From Alteromonas pelagimontana (GTDB lineage: Bacteria; Pseudomonadota; Gammaproteobacteria; Enterobacterales; Alteromonadaceae), in contig NZ_CP052766.1 of the NCBI RefSeq assembly GCF_002499975.2, positions 3,844,001 through 3,908,000 of the forward strand: a stretch of 64,000 nt of DNA. Reading direction: 5' to 3'. This document shows, piece by piece, positions 46,735 to 56,700 of this stretch. The notes beneath the pieces are model-generated. The model worked only from the letters and a program-made list of their open reading frames with translations, made no database searches and was not told the DNA's origin. Numbering within the stretch: position 1 is the first letter of the stretch; every line of letters begins with the position of its first letter. A program made the position numbers and the translations under genes.

Positions 46735-47727
46735 TTACTCAGAAGACGCATCCTTATTTTCGTCAGATGCTTGTGTTCTAAGTGGGGGTGAAGAGGAAGT
46801 TGAATTTTCATTTTTTTCATCGGCGTTGCCTTGAGCAACGGGTTTTAGCATGGTATCCAGCTTTTCGCCGCCTTTGGCGCCAAAATCGAGAGTACGGATT
46901 GGAAAGGGTATGAGAATATCAGCGTCACTGAGCGAACGTTGTACGGTAACAATGGCGTCGTGTCTGACCTGCATAAAGCCGGGTTCACCGGGATAGCGGA
47001 TCCAAAACCACAGCAGTAAATTTATACTGCTCTCAGCAAAGGATTCTGCGAATACAGCGGTGTCATCCTTATTGATTACGTAGTCTTTTTTATTCATCGC
47101 TTCAACAATAACTTTTGCTGCTTTATCTGGATCATCAGCGTAAGAAATACCGACAGGCACTTCTATTCGACGATGACCAAGCACACTGTAATTGGTAAGA
47201 ATATTTCGGAACAATATTTTATTGGGAATGATTTCACGCTGGCCGAAAAACGTTTCCACGTGAGTGTTACGAAGGTTGATAGACGCTACCGTCCCAAACA
47301 CGCTTTCCGCCTCAATCACGTCCCCGATTTGAAATGGCTTTCGAATACCCATAGCCACGCCAGCAATAAAGTTTTCGGTAAGATCTTGAAAGGCGAAACC
47401 GATGGCAAGTCCCACTATGCCAGCGCCAGCAAGAAGCGACGTTACAGTGCCGCGCAGGCCGACGAAATCAAGAGCAAGGAAAATCCCTGCTAGTACCACC
47501 AGAGCCTTGATGATAGACGTAATAAGATCGGCAATTTGAACTGAATCAAATGTACGATGAAGTACGCCTCTGATGACTCTTCCCACAATCTTAGCAAGAA
47601 CACCAAATGCAACTGCAATGATAATTGCAACGATGATATTTGGGATATGCTTTATACCAATGACAAGCCAGTGTTCCAGCTTCTCGCTAATCAGTTGATA
47701 AAACTTTTCTAGTTCCGGAAAATCCAT
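46735..47727 (-). CDS. Small-conductance mechanosensitive channel, MscS family
   Basis: The 330-residue protein has three membrane helices. The pore helix is GTVTSLLAGAGIVGLAIGFAFQ (about 89-110), followed by the MscS beta domain (DLTENFIAGVAMGIRKPFQIGDVIE) and the alpha/beta carboxyl domain with VPVGISYADDPDKA. The family opens under membrane tension to release solutes during hypo-osmotic shock. The glycine/alanine packing of the pore helix is preserved. The last 35 residues are polar, acidic and poorly conserved. CAAGGAG precedes the ATG. A small entericidin-like lipoprotein gene follows closely. Confidence 0.92.
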   Translation of the reverse strand: MDFPELEKFYQLISEKLEHWLVIGIKHIPNIIVAIIIAVAFGVLAKIVGRVIRGVLHRTFDSVQIADLITSIIKALVVLAGIFLALDFVGLRGTVTSLLAGAGIVGLAIGFAFQDLTENFIAGVAMGIRKPFQIGDVIEAESVFGTVASINLRNTHVETFFGQREIIPNKILFRNILTNYSVLGHRRIEVPVGISYADDPDKAAKVIVEAMNKKDYVINKDDTAVFAESFAESSINLLLWFWIRYPGEPGFMQVRHDAIVTVQRSLSDADILIPFPIRTLDFGAKGGEKLDTMLKPVAQGNADEKNENSTSSSPPLRTQASDENKDASSE

Positions 47728-48251
47728 GCCACTCCTTGCTTGTGGTGATGTGTGCAGCGAGTTCGGAAAATAGAGTCACCCGGCAATTAATGCTGAGATA
47801 TCTGAATTAGTCTTGGCTCATTACCTCTCACTGCACCCAAACGGATTCAAAATACGTTCCGGTTTGCGAAATTCTTTCGGTGAACATATCAAGCCTGCGT
47901 GGGCGCTCTTAGCCTTTGTTATTTTTAACAAAGGAAAGTAGAGGACATGACTACATAATAGTTATTGCCTGCAAGATCTACTGCTACCGTGAAAAAATGA
48001 CAAAATCATTTGCGGCTTTGAAAATGGCGATTACCACTACTAAATTGTACGCGATCAAGATGTAAACGAAGATTAACGCAGCTTAATTAACGATAAAGCG
48101 AAACCTATATTGTTTGTGAGGTTTAACGAGTAGGCTGAGCTATCTTCAACGATGAAGTACGTTGGAAAAATGCCGTTGAGGAGAAAGCAATAGGAGTTAA
48201 AGCCACTCAAAGCATGCTATTAATTTAATAATGATTAAAAGGAACTGGTAA
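47728..48251. other. Intergenic region between mscS and phhB
   Basis: The 524 bases hold the divergent promoters of mscS and phhB. CCTTTGTTA-TTTT-TAACAAAGG (47913-47934) is a 9-bp hairpin of unclear role. A 22-codon frame at 47998 has no ribosome site. Nothing else is recognisable. Confidence 0.5.
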
Positions 48252-48557
48252 ATGTCAAGAAAGTATAACGATGAAGAAATTGCTGAAGCGTTGACGCTAT
48301 TAAATGAAAAGTTACAAGAAGACGAGCAATGGTCGAGGAATGGCGATGGTATTACCAAGACGTTTTCATTTAAAAATTTTATAGGCGCGTTTGGATGGAT
48401 GTCGCAGGTGGCGATTTGGGCGGAAAAACTTAATCATCATCCAGAGTGGTTCAATGTGTATAACAAAATTGAAGTGAAGCTGACTACCCATGATGCAGAT
48501 GGACTTAGTGAACTTGATTTCAAATTAGCTGAGAAAATGGAGAAGCTGAAGCCATAA
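48252..48557 (+). CDS. phhB: Pterin-4a-carbinolamine dehydratase
   Basis: The 101-residue protein matches the DCoH/PhhB family: [22 protein letters not shown], the active-site motif [28 protein letters not shown] (read in two parts, HHPEW and TTHDADGLS), and a closing helix. It dehydrates 4a-hydroxytetrahydrobiopterin to recycle pterin for aromatic amino acid hydroxylases. No phhA is in this window, so the partner hydroxylase must be elsewhere or the role differs. AAAAGGAAC precedes the ATG. A full-length dispersed repeat in reverse orientation begins about 15 bases after the stop. Confidence 0.92.
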   Translation: MSRKYNDEEIAEALTLLNEKLQEDEQWSRNGDGITKTFSFKNFIGAFGWMSQVAIWAEKLNHHPEWFNVYNKIEVKLTTHDADGLSELDFKLAEKMEKLKP

Positions 48558-48570
48558 AATGACAGAGGAA

Positions 48571-48742
48571 GATCGCGAATAGTTGTTAAACAATAAGTGA
48601 AAGTTTCTTAGCCGAACTTCTGGAGCATGGATGCTCCAGCAAAGTCATCAGGGACGATTTGACGGCGTTTCGGATAAGGAACTTTTACCTATTTTCACAG
48701 CTGATGGTTTTTCGCTCATTCATGCGGTTGCCCTGGATAAAA
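48571..48742 (-). repeat. Dispersed intergenic repeat, copy E (full length, reversed)
   Basis: Read on the minus strand it has the whole unit: TTTATCCAGGGCAACCGCATG, TTATCCGAAACGCCGTCAAAT, the perfect hairpin CTGGAGCA-TCCA-TGCTCCAG (48620-48639) and TTCGGCTAAGAAACTTTCAC. Confidence 0.8.
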
Positions 48743-48815
48743 TGATGTTGTTTTCACCATATCGTTCAATAAACCAGCTATCGATAAAAATGTGTCACAT
48801 AATTGAAATAGATAC

Positions 48816-48843
48816 TTGCCAAGGCCTGAGGCCTATGTATAAT
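48816..48843 (+). promoter_or_regulatory. Sigma-70 promoter of the initiator tRNA pair
   Basis: TTGCCA (48816-48821), a 16-base spacer and a perfect TATAAT (48838-48843), followed by a GC-rich discriminator typical of stable RNA promoters. The tRNA starts about 50 bases downstream. Confidence 0.75.
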
Positions 48844-48892
48844 ACGCACCACTTGGAAGGCATGTGAAGCACATACCACTAAGATTTACAGT

Positions 48893-48969
<77 letters not shown>

Positions 48970-49045
48970 CATACAGATAGGTTGCTTAAGTAAAACCAAG
49001 TGGCATATCAACAAAGCGAAAGCGTCTCGCTTTAAAATAGACAGA

Positions 49046-49120
<75 letters not shown>

Positions 49121-49122
<2 letters not shown>

Positions 49123-49163
49123 CATACAAAAACACCGCCTAAATGGCGGTGTTTTTGTATGTG
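49121..49163 (+). terminator. Terminator of the tRNA operon
   Basis: Arms at 49121-49139 and 49145-49163 pair perfectly over 19 bases (core ACACCGCC/GGCGGTGT) with a five-base loop. The right arm includes TTTTT. Its first bases are the last two of the tRNA CCA end. No gene is seen from here to 49436. Confidence 0.9.
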
Positions 49164-49436
49164 GAATAAAAAGCGGACATAGCGTCTCGCGACGCCTCTT
49201 TATTATGGCATCGGGAACATTGTGAACTTCCTCCGTTCCGGTGTAGCGCAAGTGTATGGAATGAAGGGATGGCGGCTTGTTAAAAAGGAACAGCAAAGGC
49301 CCACGCCCTGGTAAAGATCCTGTAATCCCGATGTGAGCATAAACGGAGGGGACAGATGGCTTCTATCGTCGTGTTTGGTATTAACGCCGTGCTGAATGAG
49401 CACATAACGATGTGGGTTAGTATCTGGCCTCTAAGG

Positions 49437-49742
49437 TTAGTGCATTCGAGAAGATAAATCTGTCATTATCCACAGGGTGCCCCCCACCATGATAATGAGA
49501 AGCAGCACCGTAAACAGGATCAGGTGCAAGTCTTCTCTTTTTTGCTTGCTGAAATTTATGTGCAAAAAGAAACGAAACTGCACTGCAATTTGCGTCACTG
49601 CTGCAATAGCGATAACAATGTACAGGGTGGCTGGGGAAAATGCTTTTGTGTAAACGGCGTAAAAGGGGATGCTGGTAAGTATTACGGAAAATACAAAGCC
49701 CATGATATAGCTTTTTAGTTCATTGTATTTTTCAGCATTCAT
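49437..49742 (-). CDS. cyoD: Cytochrome bo3 quinol oxidase subunit IV, CyoD
   Basis: The 101-residue protein has three membrane helices (about 10-30, 36-57 and 74-96) and the subunit IV pattern LKSYIMGFVFSVILTSIPF and AAVTQIAVQFRFFLHINFSK. It assists assembly of the copper site in subunit I. The start is the ATG at 49742 with GGGAGG eight bases upstream, overlapping the cyoC stop; the longer frame would run into cyoC. It is the last gene of the operon. No cyoE (heme O synthase) follows, so that gene must be elsewhere. Confidence 0.9.
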   Translation of the reverse strand: MNAEKYNELKSYIMGFVFSVILTSIPFYAVYTKAFSPATLYIVIAIAAVTQIAVQFRFFLHINFSKQKREDLHLILFTVLLLIIMVGGTLWIMTDLSSRMH

Positions 49743-50377
49743 ATAAATCCTCCCAGGAAAACGCCAGAGAAAATTCCCACCCATACAATATCCAGAAAAT
49801 GCCAGTATAAGCTCCAGCGCATCAGGCGTGTCTTAACCTTATCCTCTAAGCCAAACTGTAGTGCCTGTACAACCAAAACCAAGGCCCACAGACAACCTGC
49901 GATCATGTGCAGCCCATGCAATCCTACTAACGCATAATACGAAGTTAACCATCCACTTCGCGAAGGTATTCCCCCTTTTTCAGCCATGGTGCTGAAATCG
50001 CGATACTCCAAACCAATAAATACCATTCCTAAAAGCGTGGTAACAAGTATCCAGAACACCAGAAAAAAGATACTGTGTTGCTGATTATCGCTGTGCTGGT
50101 GTTTAAGGGACATGCTGACCATACCGCAGGTCAGGCTACTGAAAAGAAGCACCGCAGTCTGAAGGCAAACACTTTTAAATTCAAAGAGATCCTTGGCTGT
50201 TGGTCCGCCTGCAGTGGCACCCATGGCGGTGCCATACACTGCAAATACTAATCCGAAGGTGATAAAATCGCTCATTAGAAAAATCCAGAAACCGAACATC
50301 GCGATTTCTGCTCGCTCGTCTGCGCTGCCGTGACCTTCTCCTAGATTTAAACCAGGATGTCGGCTCCCTGTACTCAT
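49739..50377 (-). CDS. cyoC: Cytochrome bo3 quinol oxidase subunit III, CyoC
   Basis: The 212-residue protein has five membrane helices and the heme-copper subunit III features: EIAMFGFWIFLMSDFITFGLVF near the start, ALVGLHGLHMIAGCLWALVL with the conserved HxxH-type segment (about 152-171), and WHFLDIVWVGIFSGVFL at the end. Its ATG overlaps the cyoB stop, and its stop overlaps the cyoD start, giving tight coupling. It has the quinol-oxidase length rather than the longer seven-helix cytochrome c oxidase form. Confidence 0.93.
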   Translation of the reverse strand: MSTGSRHPGLNLGEGHGSADERAEIAMFGFWIFLMSDFITFGLVFAVYGTAMGATAGGPTAKDLFEFKSVCLQTAVLLFSSLTCGMVSMSLKHQHSDNQQHSIFFLVFWILVTTLLGMVFIGLEYRDFSTMAEKGGIPSRSGWLTSYYALVGLHGLHMIAGCLWALVLVVQALQFGLEDKVKTRLMRWSLYWHFLDIVWVGIFSGVFLGGFI

Positions 50378-52461
50378 ACCGATACCGCTCCTTCTGTTGA
50401 CGCCTTACCTTTGTTGCTGGCGGTACTTTCCAGATCCCGTTTAATACCGGGAGCAGACTGCGTTTGGTTACGCCACGCTGAATCTTTTTGACGTACTGTC
50501 GCGGCGCTGATCACCTGACATTTTTCGGCACGAAAACTGTGCCAAATTAAAACCACGGGAATAGCCAGGCCGCACAGTAAGGCTAACCAGTATATCCACC
50601 ATGTAAGAGCGAATCCTAACAGGGTAAACAGGCACATGAATATAAAGCCTAACGAGCTGGGCGCGGGCAGTACAATTTCATGGTATTGACTGGGCACATT
50701 ATATGGAGCGCCACTTTCTTTAGCATAAGCGAATGCGTCTATGCCTGAAATTTGGGGCGGATGTGCAAAATTCCATTCATCAGGCGGAGAGGGCGTCCAC
50801 CATTCCAACGTTCTGCCGTTCCAGGGATCGCCGTGAGGCACCGCTAACGTATGGCGGTTTTTAATGCTCACCCAAAAAGTAGCAAAGAGCATCAACATGG
50901 CGCTTACCAGGCAAAGGGCGCCGAATCCCGTAAGAATCATCCAGGGTTCAAATTCGGCATTGTAATAGCTGGGGCTGCGTCTGGGCATGCCCATTAAGCC
51001 TAGCCCGTACAACGGTAAGAAGGTAACGGAAAACCCGATTGCCCAAAGCAGCGCCGTAATTTTCCCCAGCTTTTCATCCAGTCTGAAACCAAAAGCTTTG
51101 GGGAACCAATAATGAATGCCCGAGAGCATACCGAACAGAAGCCCCGGCAGCAGTACATTATGAAAATGTGCTACCAGAAAAAGAGAATTGTGGACCTGAT
51201 AATCAATAGTGGGATTGGCAAGTACAATGCCGCTCAAGCCGCCTATGACAAACAATATAAAAAAACTGGTTAAATAAATGATGGGAACAGTTAATCGAAT
51301 GCGCCCGCGAAACAATGTCGCCAGCCAGTTATAAACTTTTACGCCGGTTGGGATGGCAATGAGCATTGTTGCCACGCCAAATGCGGCATTAACAGTGGCA
51401 CTTTGCCCCATAGTGAAAAAGTGGTGCAGCCAAACAGTGAAAGACAGAACAGCAATACACATCGTCGCCACCACTAACGATTTATAGCCGTAGAGACGCT
51501 TACCCGCAAACGTTGCAGAGGTCTCAGAAAATACGCCGTAAGCGGGCAAGATTAAGACATAGACTTCCGGATGACCGAACATCCAGAACAGGTTGGCGTA
51601 ATTCATCATATTGCCACCCAAATCATTGGTAAAAAAATGGAAGTCTAAGTAGCGATCCAGCGCTAACATTAAAACAGCAACGGTGAGTGCTGGCATTGAA
51701 AAAATAATCAGAATGGAGGTGCACAACGTAGTCCAGGTGAACAGCGGCATATAAAGCAGGCGCATGCCCGGCGCCCGCAATTTGTAGATGGTCACCGCAA
51801 AATTAATTCCGGAAAGTAAGGTGCCTACTCCAGAAATTGCGATGGCCCAAATCCAGTAATCCGGTCCTACGCCGGGAGAAAACGCTTTGGCGGTGAAGGA
51901 GGGATACGCGGTCCAGCCGCCGGTTTCAAATTCTCCGATAACCAGCGAAATCATTACCAGCGCCGCTCCCGCTGTAGTTAGTCCTAGGCTGATCTGGTTC
52001 ATTAGCGGGAATGCCATATCCCGCGCGCCGATTTGTAAAGGCACCAGATAATTAATCAGTCCGATGATAAACGGCATGGCAACGAAAAATATCATGATCG
52101 TGCCGTGAGTGCTGAACAGTTCCGCAAAGTGATGCGCGGAAAGTATACCGTTGCCACCGAGGGAGGTTGTCTGATGGGCTCGCATCACTGCGCCCTCAAT
52201 TACACCCCGGCTCATCATCACAAGGCCCAGTACAATATACATGATGCCAATTTTTTTATGGTCTACGCTGGTTAACCATTTTTCCCAAAGCGGCTTCCAA
52301 AGCCGGTAACGAGTTAATAGTGCCACCGCCACCAATATTCCGATGACTTCTGTTGATGCCGCGCCACTGACCACTGCGTTATTAATAGAGGGATCTTTAA
52401 ATACATCAAACAGCGTGACTACATCTGGTGATAGCCGACCTGTCAAAGACCAGGTGCTCAT
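50374..52461 (-). CDS. cyoB: Cytochrome bo3 quinol oxidase subunit I, CyoB
   Basis: Subunit I binds both hemes and CuB and pumps protons. The 695-residue protein keeps the heme ligands (STHG near 100; AHFHN near 410) and the CuB ligands GHPEVY, with its cross-linked tyrosine, and LHHFF. It starts from the ATG at 52461, which overlaps the cyoA stop, with AGGAA upstream; a frame extended by nine codons is less likely. Of the quinone-site residues known in E. coli (R71, D75, H98, Q101), Arg and His are kept, but the others align with Glu (RGVIEG and HHFAEL). The 15-helix length is typical of CyoB. It reduces O2 with electrons from ubiquinol. Confidence 0.95.
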   Translation of the reverse strand: MSTWSLTGRLSPDVVTLFDVFKDPSINNAVVSGAASTEVIGILVAVALLTRYRLWKPLWEKWLTSVDHKKIGIMYIVLGLVMMSRGVIEGAVMRAHQTTSLGGNGILSAHHFAELFSTHGTIMIFFVAMPFIIGLINYLVPLQIGARDMAFPLMNQISLGLTTAGAALVMISLVIGEFETGGWTAYPSFTAKAFSPGVGPDYWIWAIAISGVGTLLSGINFAVTIYKLRAPGMRLLYMPLFTWTTLCTSILIIFSMPALTVAVLMLALDRYLDFHFFTNDLGGNMMNYANLFWMFGHPEVYVLILPAYGVFSETSATFAGKRLYGYKSLVVATMCIAVLSFTVWLHHFFTMGQSATVNAAFGVATMLIAIPTGVKVYNWLATLFRGRIRLTVPIIYLTSFFILFVIGGLSGIVLANPTIDYQVHNSLFLVAHFHNVLLPGLLFGMLSGIHYWFPKAFGFRLDEKLGKITALLWAIGFSVTFLPLYGLGLMGMPRRSPSYYNAEFEPWMILTGFGALCLVSAMLMLFATFWVSIKNRHTLAVPHGDPWNGRTLEWWTPSPPDEWNFAHPPQISGIDAFAYAKESGAPYNVPSQYHEIVLPAPSSLGFIFMCLFTLLGFALTWWIYWLALLCGLAIPVVLIWHSFRAEKCQVISAATVRQKDSAWRNQTQSAPGIKRDLESTASNKGKASTEGAVSV

Positions 52462-53474
52462 TGCAATTCCTTTTTCATCTGTGTGCAAAAGTTTGTCATT
52501 GGCAAATCCAGTGAGGGCAGGGAAGCACGTTCAGCTTCGTACGTCGGACTACCTGGTTGGGCAGTGTCGGGTACGGCGCTGTGAGTGTGGTAGCGGTTCA
52601 CTATGCGATGAAACAAATGTGCAGGCAGCGCATTGAAATTTAATGCTTCATTGTTCTTTAAATCCAGCTGTTTGCGCGCTAAGGCGGCATTGCCGGGTTT
52701 TGCTAAAATGTGGTAATTTTCAGCAGTAAGCTGATTACCTGTATCTTTTACCTGACTTACCCATTGTTGGAAGTCTGCTGTAGATAAGGCTTTCACTGCA
52801 AAACGCTGTTCAGCAAATTTGTCGCCGTTGTATTGTGTGTTTTCGCCCAGCGTTTCCCCTTTTTTACTCGCTATAAAATTAAGCTGCGTTGTCATTCCGG
52901 GCATTGCATAAATTTGCCCGGCAAGAGCCGATATCCGAAAGCTTTGCATTACAGTATCTGTGGTTAATTGCAAAGAAACCGGGCGACCAACGGGAAGATT
53001 AAGTGCATTGACTGTGGCAATATTGTACTGAGGATAGATAAACAGCCATTTCCAGTTTAAGCCTACAACCTGAACACATAACGGCGCGACATTTTCTTGT
53101 GATTCAATGGGTCTATAGGGGGCAAGTTCGGCAACCGAGTGCCATAACTTAAATGCTAGCGCCGTAACAATAATAGAGGGAAGCCCCCAGAGAACGTATT
53201 CCAGCTTTATGCTGAACGCCCAGCTAGGGAGGTATTTGGCTTTTTTATTCTGATAACGATAACGCCAAAGAATTAAAGGTGTAGCTATTAACACCGGCAC
53301 AATTGCGCCTAGTGTCAGCACAATTACCCATATCAGGTGAGAGCGCTGAGCTTCCGCGACGCTACCCAGTGGCGCGAGAAATGTTGCGCTTGCATTTGCG
53401 GGCGGTATCAGTAATAGCAGTGACAAAAGGGGAAGGCTAGCTGCTATACGTTGGATCTCGCGCTGACAAATCAC
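52458..53474 (-). CDS. cyoA: Cytochrome bo3 quinol oxidase subunit II, CyoA
   Basis: The 338-residue protein has a signal peptide, two membrane helices (about 45-68 and 88-110), and a periplasmic cupredoxin-like domain with VGLNWKWLFIYP. The cysteines and histidines of the CuA centre are absent, so electrons come from quinol and not from cytochrome c. Unlike E. coli CyoA, no lipobox cysteine follows the signal sequence (PPANASATF). The C-terminal region is longer and polar. The start appears to be a GTG. It is the first gene of cyoABCD, with a 265-bp upstream region shared with a divergent sensor kinase. Confidence 0.92.
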   Translation of the reverse strand: MICQREIQRIAASLPLLSLLLLIPPANASATFLAPLGSVAEAQRSHLIWVIVLTLGAIVPVLIATPLILWRYRYQNKKAKYLPSWAFSIKLEYVLWGLPSIIVTALAFKLWHSVAELAPYRPIESQENVAPLCVQVVGLNWKWLFIYPQYNIATVNALNLPVGRPVSLQLTTDTVMQSFRISALAGQIYAMPGMTTQLNFIASKKGETLGENTQYNGDKFAEQRFAVKALSTADFQQWVSQVKDTGNQLTAENYHILAKPGNAALARKQLDLKNNEALNFNALPAHLFHRIVNRYHTHSAVPDTAQPGSPTYEAERASLPSLDLPMTNFCTQMKKELQ

Positions 53475-53739
53475 AAGACGAAGGTATTTTGTTCAATACA
53501 CAGGTAAATTTTTGAGTACCAGGTAAACATATCAATCGGCGTCCATTTCAAGGATTATTCTGTGTTACGCAGGTTTTATAGTCTGCACGAAAAAATAAAG
53601 TTTAACCGAGTCGCCAATTTTACTTTTTTGCCTTACCAGTCATGCGCAGTACGGACACCCCGCAGTAGGCAGTAAATGCACTTTAGCTTCATCAAGGCCA
53701 GAGATGCAAACCGTTAATACTATTGTAGGCTAGATTGAA

Positions 53740-56700
53740 ATGAATGTTGGGTTGTCCTCTTTTTTTGAAGTGCCAACGGGGGCTTTAGTACTTGCCGGAG
53801 AAAGCTCTCTGCCGCTGGTTGCTGTATCAGTGTTTATTGCGATCTCCGCGTCATATATTGCTTTTCGTACTGCCGGTCAGGCAAGAGGTACAGATAACCC
53901 GTTATATAAGCAAATTCTGCTCGGTGTGGGTAGCCTGGCACTAGCTGGTGGCATCTGGGCAATGCACTTCATCGGCATGCTGGCACTCGAAGTATGCACG
54001 CCGATCAGCTACAACGTCACCCTAACTGCTGTTTCATTCTTACCTTCTTTAGCCGCTGCATGGGTCGCGCTATATAACATAATATTCAAACGAGTGAGTC
54101 CAGGGCAGATTATGCTTGCTGGATTACTGGTGGGTGCTGGTATTGGTTGTATGCACTATACAGGTATGGCGGCAATGGAAATGGCGCCGCTATTGCGTTA
54201 CGACCTTGGATTATTTTTACTGTCTTTGGTTGTGGCTGTCGTTTTGTCGATGTTGTCGTTGTGGATAAAGTTCGGCCTTACCCGCTTTACCAGACTTAGT
54301 AAGACAGGTATCAAATTACGGCTTATCGCCAGTATTGTCATGGGCTCAGCCATTTCGGGAATGCACTATACGGGAATGATTGCTGCGCGTTTTGTGATGC
54401 CACCAGGGCTGGAAAACTCCACTCAAAGTGACACCATTTCACTTTATCTTGCCAGTGGCGTAGTTTTCTTTACCAGTGTGATTATCGTCCTGGTGCTGGG
54501 CGTCAGCTTACTGATTAGATATCGCGAAATTTCTGAACAGGCATATCGTAGCCAACAAACGCAGCAAGCCATTCTGGATACTGCCATAGATGGCATTTTA
54601 AAGATTGACGAAAACGGGATTATCCGTAAAGCCAATCCTGCAATCACCGACATTCTTGGATGGGAAACTGAAGAAATGGTTGGGCAGTCGGTGCTAATGA
54701 TTATTCCAGAACACAAGCGTTATCTGTACGACAACAATGTCTTTCTTCATCGTACAGTGCCGGCTCATGAAAAAATTATTGGGGCCAGCAGAGAAGTCAC
54801 TGTGCTTAACAAGCAAGGAGAAGAAATTCCTGCTCGTGTGGGGCTAGGGCATACTCAGGTTCACGGGCACAATTATTTTGTAGCTTTTATCGCCGACATC
54901 CGCGAACGTATCGAAATGGAATCTGCAATTCGAGAAAGCGAAGCAAAGTTCCGCTCCTTTATCGGGAATATTCCCGGCATTGCCTACCGCTGTATGGATC
55001 GCGCAGATTGGCTAATGGAATTTATCAGTGATGCAGTAGAAGATATTACAGGCTATCCGGCGTCAGATTTCTTATTACCTAACCCTATCCGCAGTTTTGC
55101 TGATCTTTATCATCCTGATGATTTGGCTAACATTTATGGTCAAAGGGGAGATAGCCAGAAATTCAGTTTAGAGTATCGCATTATTCATCGCGACGGCAGC
55201 ATTCGCTGGCTGCGAGAGGAAGGAGCATACATGTTAAGTGACGATAAATCCAAAACCTGGCTGGATGGATTTATTATGGATATTACCTCACGTCGCCTAA
55301 TGGAAAACGAACTAATAAATGCAAAAGTAGATGCAGAGCAAGCCGCTGCTGCACGCTCGGCTTTTTTAGCGAATATGAGCCACGAAATTCGCACCCCCAT
55401 GAATGCCATTATCGGTTTCAGCGATTTTCTTCTTGATGAAGTATTAGAAAAAGAGCAGCACAAGCACGTCGTTACGATTAACCGTTCGGCGCGTTCTCTT
55501 TTACATCTTTTAAATGACATTCTGGACAGCGCCAAGCTTGATAAAGGGAAGCTTGAGCTGGAATACCGGGATTTTATTATTACCGATGAAGTCGATACCG
55601 TTATTTCTACATTCTGGTTGGAAGCCAAGCGGAAGGGGCTGGAGCTGAATGTTGAGTTATCGCCGGACTTAGCGCATACGTATCATGGTGTACCGGAACG
55701 AATTCGTCAGGTTCTGAATAATTTGTTAGGTAACGCTGTAAAATTCACGGGTGCGGGTGAAGTGACGGTTACGGTTACACCACACTTAAAAGATCAGGTG
55801 CAATTTACCGTAAAAGACACTGGCATCGGCATGACCGAAGATCAGCTCGCCCATGTTTTCGATGCGTTTGCGCAAGCAGATGCCTCTATGAGCAGAAAAT
55901 ATGGCGGTACCGGTCTTGGCACCACTATCAGTAAACAACTGGTAGAGTTAATGGGGGGAACTATCGAAGCCTTCAGTAAAGAGAAGAGCGGCTCCGAATT
56001 CAAGTTTGTTTTACCGCTTAAGGCGGCAAAACCCGCTGAACTCATTGTTGAAACCAGCGAAATAAATTTACCGCCACTGCGTGTATTGGTGGTGGATGAC
56101 ATCACGCAGAACGTCGACCTGATTGCATTGCTGTTGCGCAGGCATGGCCACGTTGTGACGTCGGCATGTGACGGAGTGCAAGCGCTGGAGAAAATGGCCG
56201 CCGATTCCTTTGATGTGGTATTGATGGATTTGCAGATGCCGATAATGGATGGCTTAACTGCCACAAAAAAACGTCGCGAATATGAAGCGTTACATCATCT
56301 TAAACGTCTTCCCATCGTGGCGCTTACGGCGAGCGTTCTGGTTCAGGATAAAGATGCGGCATCTGAGGCGGGCATGGAAGGGTTTGCCAACAAGCCAATT
56401 GATTTCCCATTGCTGAATCGCGAAATCGCTCGAGTCTTAGGTATTGACTTATCACTTTCGCCAGAAAAAGCGCATAAGCAACAGGCTGCTATCAAGGTCA
56501 TAGACAGAGTGAAAGGCGAGGCTCTATGGGGCGACCGTAAGACCCATAACGCTGAAATTCTTCGTTTCATGGCTAATCTTGAGGAGTCCCTCGACCTGTT
56601 ACAACAAGCGCAAGCCGAAAACAGCGATAGGGATATTCAACGTATTAGCCACAGTTTAAAGGGTGTCACCGGTAATCTCGGGCTGTCTCGACTAATGCAG

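Noticed and set aside
47913..47934. 9-bp hairpin CCTTTGTTA/TAACAAAGG in the mscS-phhB gap
   Set aside because: No gene ends nearby in either orientation and there is no clear T tract, so no role can be assigned.
49356..49457. 33-codon ORF with a GGAGGGG ribosome site antisense to the cyoD end
   Set aside because: The ribosome site is good but the frame is short, ends inside cyoD on the opposite strand, and has no other support.
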